Below, one piece after another: positions 60,158-64,000 of a stretch of DNA of 64,000 nt (position 1 is the first letter of the stretch; every line of letters starts with the position of its first letter). The notes below the pieces were generated by a model that saw only the letters and a list, made by a program, of their open reading frames with translations, was not told where the DNA came from and did no database searches. The position numbers and the translations under genes were made by a program. This DNA is from Haemophilus_D parainfluenzae_AD. GTDB lineage: Bacteria; Pseudomonadota; Gammaproteobacteria; Enterobacterales; Pasteurellaceae. Where the stretch lies: assembly GCF_001679325.1 (NCBI RefSeq), contig NZ_LZMX01000029.1, one strand, 5' to 3'.

Positions 60158-61459
60158 TTATTTTGAAATGGTTTTCCCTAATAGAATGGAGAGCACTAAG
60201 GTACATAATGCAGGCACCAACCAAGCTAATCCTTGTGAGTAAAGTGGGAAATGAATCATGACTTGATGCAACCCTTCAGGCAAGAAATCCAAGTTTTTCA
60301 AACTATCAACCAAACTAAAACAAACCGTTACAAAGATGGTTACGTAATAGCTCAATCGAATAGAAGGCAATTTATTACGTACTAGCTGTAAAACCACTAA
60401 CATGATCGCCATTGGGTAAATTAACAACAAGGCTGGAATTGTCACTCGAAGTAATTTTGTTAAGCCATATTGTGAAATAATTGTCGTCATTGCGGTGAAG
60501 AAGACAATCCAAAATGGATAAGAAAAACGTGTCGAAAACTTGGAGAAGTAATCACCACAAGCACTGGTTACGCCCACTAATGTGGTTAAGCTTGCTAAAG
60601 TAATAATACCCGCCATAATCCAGGTTCCTGCCGTGCCGAATAAACTATTCACATAACGAGAGAAAATTTGTCCACCATTTGTTGCACCTTGTGCCACAGC
60701 ATCAGAAGTCGCCCCTAAATAGAATAAGGCAAAATATAAACAACCTAATAAAATGACAGAGACAAAACCGGCTGAAATCGTATATTGAATAATCTTTTGT
60801 GGATTGGTCACATTTTTTGCAGATAATGCCCGCGCAACAATGCCACCAAAGGCAATCGCAGCTAGTACATCCATCGTTTGATAACCACTAATTAAGCCTG
60901 TGGTTAGTGCTGAATTCTCGGCATAAGCCTGCGATGGGGCAACAATCTCAGAAAGTGGTGACACAAAAACCGTGATCCCAACAACGAGTAATAATACTAA
61001 TAATGCCGGCGTCATCACTTCACCCACCGTTGAAATAATGGTACTTGGGCGAATCATAAATCCCATGGCGATAATATTAAAAATCACAGAGAAAATAAGA
61101 CGAGTCGTCGCACTATCTTCAACGAGCCCCAATGGTAACCATGCCATTTCATAAGCAACATTGGTAATTCGAGGCATTGCAAAGGTTGAACCGATGACTA
61201 AATAAAGAATGGTTAAAAAGGATACGCCTGCCCACTTGGGTAAGTCCTTAGTCAGTTCTTCGCCACGTCCTAACACTGACACCACAACCAATGTAATAAA
61301 TGGCATGAGTACGCCCGTTATCACAAACCCTAGCGAAGCCGTTGCCCAATGATTACCTGCGGAGTAACCTTCCATTGGAGGAAAAATAATATTTCCCGCA
61401 CCTAAAAATAAAGCAAAAATCATCATACCTAGTACGATGATGTCTTTTTTTGAAAACAT
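60158..61459 (-). CDS. brnQ: Branched-chain amino acid transporter BrnQ
   Basis: A sodium- or proton-coupled carrier for Leu, Ile and Val, about 12 spans in 433 residues. The family start is KKDIIVLGMMIFALFLGAGNIIFPP. The start at 61459 has GAGA in a reasonable position; a frame from 61561 would add 34 residues of hydrophobic sequence not typical of BrnQ. A consensus CRP site lies 77 bases upstream of this ATG. Confidence 0.95.
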   Translation of the reverse strand: MFSKKDIIVLGMMIFALFLGAGNIIFPPMEGYSAGNHWATASLGFVITGVLMPFITLVVVSVLGRGEELTKDLPKWAGVSFLTILYLVIGSTFAMPRITNVAYEMAWLPLGLVEDSATTRLIFSVIFNIIAMGFMIRPSTIISTVGEVMTPALLVLLLVVGITVFVSPLSEIVAPSQAYAENSALTTGLISGYQTMDVLAAIAFGGIVARALSAKNVTNPQKIIQYTISAGFVSVILLGCLYFALFYLGATSDAVAQGATNGGQIFSRYVNSLFGTAGTWIMAGIITLASLTTLVGVTSACGDYFSKFSTRFSYPFWIVFFTAMTTIISQYGLTKLLRVTIPALLLIYPMAIMLVVLQLVRNKLPSIRLSYYVTIFVTVCFSLVDSLKNLDFLPEGLHQVMIHFPLYSQGLAWLVPALCTLVLSILLGKTISK

Positions 61460-61535
61460 AAGTATTCTCGAATAAATAAACTTTAAGAATTTTACTATTA
61501 AATTGTTTTTTATTCCAAAAATGAAAATAAATTCT

Positions 61536-61551
61536 GTGAAATAGATCACAA
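61536..61551. promoter_or_regulatory. Consensus CRP binding site between brnQ and nhaA
   Basis: TGTGAAATAGATCACA is an exact match to TGTGA-N6-TCACA. It lies between divergent starts, 77 bases from brnQ and 110 from nhaA, so either gene could be controlled. Further TCACA/TGTGA half-sites lie at 61558-61620. Confidence 0.75.
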
Positions 61552-61661
61552 ACTCTATCACATCCCGATTAAATCACACATTATCCATAGCCTATTTTCC
61601 AAAAATCAGTAAATTTGTGATAGTATCCAGCCTTTATTATTACTTTTTTAGGAGAGAATGA

Positions 61662-62846
61662 ATGAATAAACTGAGTTTGATTCAACAAATTCAGCGTTTT
61701 TTCAAATTGGAATCAGCTGGCGGAATTTTATTACTTTTTTCAGCGGTAATCGCAATACTATTAGCCAATTCACCGCTCAATCAAAACTATAACGACTTTT
61801 TAAACTTACCAGTCAGCATCCAAGTAGGTACTTTTTCTATCGATAAAACCTTAATTCACTGGATCAACGATGGTTTTATGGCGGTATTCTTTGTTTTAGT
61901 GGGAATGGAAGTCAAAAGAGAATTATTTGAGGGCTCTCTTTCAAGCTATCAACAAGCGGTTTTCCCTGCTATTGCAGCGGTGGGGGGAATGATCATTCCT
62001 GCATTAGTTTATGTATTTATCGCCCAACACGATCCCACTTTAGCCGATGGCTGGGCAATCCCAATGGCGACAGACATTGCCTTTGCACTGGGTATCATGG
62101 CATTATTAAGTAAACAAGTGCCACTCCCACTAAAAATCTTTTTACTTGCTTTAGCCATCATTGATGACTTAGGCGCCATTGTCGTGATTGCACTCTTCTT
62201 TTCACATGGATTAAGCGTGCAGGCACTCGTCTTTGCTGCCATTGCAATTGCTGTACTCATCTCATTAAATCGCTTTAAAGTGACCGCACTTTGTGCCTAT
62301 ATGGTGGTGGGAACAATCTTATGGGCTTCTGTATTAAAATCAGGCGTACATGCTACCCTTGCAGGGGTTATCATCGGATTTTGTATTCCATTGAAAGGTA
62401 AAAATGGCGAAACACCGTTGCATGACTTTGAACATACTCTTGCGCCTTGGTCATCCTTTGTTATCCTGCCATTATTCGCTTTTGCCAACGCAGGGGTAAG
62501 TTTTGATGGTATTGACTCAAGCATGCTTTCATCACCATTATTATTTGCGATTTCTTTAGGCTTAATTATCGGAAAACCACTTGGTGTATTTGGTTTCAGC
62601 TACCTTTCCGTTAAACTAGGCATAGCAAAACTTCCGCAAGGCATCAACTTCAAACAAATTTTTGCCGTAGCGATTTTATGTGGTATCGGTTTCACTATGT
62701 CGATGTTCTTAGCAAGCCTTGCCTTCAATGCTGATGCCGGTGAAAGCATTAACGCCCTTTCTCGATTAGGGATCTTATTAGGCTCCACGGTTTCTGCGAT
62801 TGTGGGGTATATGGCGTTAAAAGCCACAACAAGGTTACCGAAATAA
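61662..62846 (+). CDS. nhaA: Na+/H+ antiporter NhaA
   Basis: Exports sodium in exchange for protons, giving salt and alkali tolerance. Length 394 with 12 spans. The ion-binding Asp168-Asp169 pair is in AIIDDLGAI, and the unwound helix has MATDIAFALGI (Thr137, Asp138). The N-terminus LESAGGILLLFSAV is typical. TTAGGAGAG precedes the ATG. It is monocistronic with a strong terminator. Confidence 0.97.
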   Translation: MNKLSLIQQIQRFFKLESAGGILLLFSAVIAILLANSPLNQNYNDFLNLPVSIQVGTFSIDKTLIHWINDGFMAVFFVLVGMEVKRELFEGSLSSYQQAVFPAIAAVGGMIIPALVYVFIAQHDPTLADGWAIPMATDIAFALGIMALLSKQVPLPLKIFLLALAIIDDLGAIVVIALFFSHGLSVQALVFAAIAIAVLISLNRFKVTALCAYMVVGTILWASVLKSGVHATLAGVIIGFCIPLKGKNGETPLHDFEHTLAPWSSFVILPLFAFANAGVSFDGIDSSMLSSPLLFAISLGLIIGKPLGVFGFSYLSVKLGIAKLPQGINFKQIFAVAILCGIGFTMSMFLASLAFNADAGESINALSRLGILLGSTVSAIVGYMALKATTRLPK

Positions 62847-62860
62847 TCACGTCTTAATAA

Positions 62861-62891
62861 AAAATCCTTTGCCACTTTAGCAAAGGATTTT
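62861..62891 (+). terminator. nhaA terminator
   Basis: AAAATCCTTTGC (62861-62872) and GCAAAGGATTTT (62880-62891) form a perfect 12-bp stem followed by Ts. Confidence 0.92.
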
Positions 62892-62896
62892 CTTTT

Positions 62897-63097
62897 TTAT
62901 TCAAATAGTCTTTTAAGTTCTTTCTCGTAGAGATAAATATTTATTAGGTTTGTTGGTTTTAAAATTAAAGAATGTTGGGTTATCTTTCTTATGATAAGTA
63001 TTACATGCATAAAAATACTTAAGTTTTCTGGATCTGTTCGATAAGCTTGCTCAAAAATTAAAAGTAATCCCAATTTTATATTTACGCATACCATCTT
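62897..63097 (-). pseudogene. Possible degraded small gene
   Basis: The 366-base gap between nhaA and the autotransporter holds a minus-strand trace of coding sequence. A good site AAGGAAG precedes ATG CGT at 63088, giving MRKYKIGITFNF before a stop at a T5 run. Shifting one frame gives EQAYRTDPENL, and a second shift gives KYFYACNTYHKKDNPTFF. The pieces look protein-like together, but I recognise no family. A continuous 65-codon frame from 63094 also exists with its ATG touching the site. Low confidence. Confidence 0.25.
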
Positions 63098-63162
63098 CCT
63101 TTTCTATTACTTAAATTACCCAGAAGTGCGGTTAAAAATAAAACTGTTTTTTTAAATAATAA

Positions 63163-63194
63163 AAATCACTCGGATATTTCTACCCGAGTGATTT
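63163..63194 (-). terminator. Terminator of the trimeric autotransporter gene
   Basis: AAATCACTCGG (63163-63173) and CCGAGTGATTT (63184-63194), 11 bp with a 10-base loop, T-rich afterwards on the minus strand. Confidence 0.85.
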
Positions 63195-63212
63195 ATCTAG
63201 TTTAGTCGATCA

Positions 63213-64000
63213 TTACCATTGATAACCTACGCCGGCACCCACATTATAATCACCTTGAGTGGTTGCTGCACCACTCACTTTGAAGATAACTTTATTGTTG
63301 TCACTTGCACGCGAGAAACCAACGGCAACAGCACTTTGACCTTTGTAGTTACCTACACCAAGACCAACCATTGAGCTACCTGCTTTAGTTACTTGTGGAA
63401 TATTCGCTACTGCTGTTGCACCCGCAATACCACCACGAAGTTTCTTATCAGTTTTCTTCAATTCGCTACGAACAGAACCTACAGAACGATCAACATATTG
63501 TTTATTTGCTGCATCAGTACCACGAACTGGATCCGCAACATTTGTTACACGACGCTCATTACCTTGGCTACCTACTGAAACAGTATTCGCTTCATTCGCC
63601 ACAGATCCTTGACCAAGTGCTACAGAGCTATTGGCAGTAGCTTTTGCACCTTGTCCCACAGCAGTTGAGTTTTTACCTGAAGCTTGTGAGTTATTACCTA
63701 ATGCGGTGCCATTTTCGCCACTTGCATTTGATCCATAACCAACCGCTGTTGCATCTTTACCTTTCGCTTTCGCACTATCGCGTTTGCTGGTGTTATCCGC
63801 TGCAATACGTTCCGCTATTTTGTTCGCGGTTACATTTGCGGTATTTGCCGTTGCATTAGCCGTATTCGCGGTCGCATTTGCAGTATTCGCTGTTGCATTA
63901 GCTGTATTGGCTGTTGCATTAGCAGTATTCGCTGTTGCATTAGCCGTATTCGCTGTCGCATTGGCAGTATTGGCTGTTGCGTTCGCAGTACTTGCTGTTG
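63213..64000 (-). CDS. Trimeric autotransporter adhesin (YadA/Hia family), C-terminal part
   Basis: Only the last about 262 codons are in the window; the start lies beyond the right edge. Reading from the visible end: a stalk of ATANTAN-type heptads (from 63838 to the edge), a short linker (ERIAADNTSKRD), head repeats of Hep_Hag type (ATAVGYGSNASGENGTALG and similar), a neck motif (RVTNVADP through TDAANKQYVD), a short coiled coil (VRSELKKTDKKLRGG), and the four-strand YadA anchor ending in GAGVGYQW. The anchor forms a 12-strand trimeric pore in the outer membrane that carries the passenger. Such proteins are adhesins; ligand unknown. Confidence 0.93.
   Translation of the reverse strand, partial: TASTANATANTANATANTANATANTANATANTANATANTANATANTANATANTANVTANKIAERIAADNTSKRDSAKAKGKDATAVGYGSNASGENGTALGNNSQASGKNSTAVGQGAKATANSSVALGQGSVANEANTVSVGSQGNERRVTNVADPVRGTDAANKQYVDRSVGSVRSELKKTDKKLRGGIAGATAVANIPQVTKAGSSMVGLGVGNYKGQSAVAVGFSRASDNNKVIFKVSGAATTQGDYNVGAGVGYQW
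63838..64000 (-). repeat. 21-bp tandem repeats encoding stalk heptads
   Basis: At least 7.7 near-identical 21-bp units in register (for example 63859-63879 and 63880-63900), each encoding seven residues of the form ANATANT. Units differ at a few third positions, and the array runs off the edge. A more degenerate unit precedes it at 63817-63837. Confidence 0.9.

Noticed and set aside
63817..64000. Possible CRISPR-like array at the right edge
   Set aside because: The units are contiguous, 21 bp, without spacers, and translate as in-frame heptads of a trimeric autotransporter.
1..64000. tRNA, rRNA, tmRNA or riboswitch genes
   Set aside because: I looked through the intergenic regions and saw no cloverleaf, rRNA segment or recognisable riboswitch core; a covariance-model scan would be decisive.
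1..64000. Tetranucleotide phase-variation tracts typical of Haemophilus lipopolysaccharide genes
   Set aside because: No run of four or more identical tetranucleotides was noticed in the window.

Overview
The window is a chromosomal segment of a Pasteurellaceae bacterium with an H. influenzae-type DNA uptake system. The 9-bp uptake signal AAGTGCGGT (or its complement ACCGCACTT) recurs dozens of times. It appears singly inside genes and as head-to-head pairs that form terminator hairpins after many operons. Low GC, the gene content (opacity proteins OapA/OapB, a Protein E-like lipoprotein, ComE1) and the local gene orders point to Haemophilus, most likely H. parainfluenzae or a near relative. 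I see no prophage, insertion sequence, tRNA, rRNA or CRISPR array.

Layout, left to right. 1-5535: the start of a Wzz-type chain-length regulator, glnA, typA and rdgC. 5601-8475: proC, an HcaT-like MFS carrier and xerD in one packed operon. 8534-10935: a glycerate kinase / GntP permease pair for sugar-acid use. 11084-17754 (minus): oapA, oapB, recO, rlmD, relA and dgkA in one direction. 17829-19448: epmB and efp, back to back; EpmB serves the modification of EF-P. 19569-24216: Protein E-like adhesin, pflA, then the focA-pflB anaerobic formate operon with a candidate FNR site. 24430-27864: comE1, a YbjQ protein, rdgB, a DUF305 protein with a MerR-type promoter candidate, and the overlapping pair lspA-ispH. 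27981-31247: divergent glmU and pyrG around a 17-bp inverted repeat.

31341-36868 is the least explained stretch. It holds a single-span membrane protein, an exported YD-repeat-like protein paired with a 521-residue protein of unknown family, and a polytopic DUF4153 membrane protein. 37145-43314: eno, then a tight plus-strand cluster (NUDIX hydrolase, small unknown protein, YigB-like phosphatase, YgiB lipoprotein, YgiC ATP-grasp enzyme, iron-type alcohol dehydrogenase) that begins right behind the eno terminator.

43461-49125 (minus): tig, clpP, clpX, secE, nusG, rplK, rplA, covering protein folding, proteolysis, secretion, transcription and ribosome genes. 49339-56302: Kbp (BON-LysM), the YpfJ metalloprotease, and murJ-ribF-ileS. 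56568-60093: rpsT (UUG start), rnr and rlmB. 60158-62846: brnQ and nhaA, divergent around a consensus CRP site. 63213-64000: the C-terminal part of a trimeric autotransporter whose stalk is encoded by 21-bp tandem repeats running off the window edge.

Most of the window is ordinary core genome. The best candidates for new biology are the 31.3-36.9 kb block, the cluster behind eno, and several intergenic inverted repeats described in the findings.
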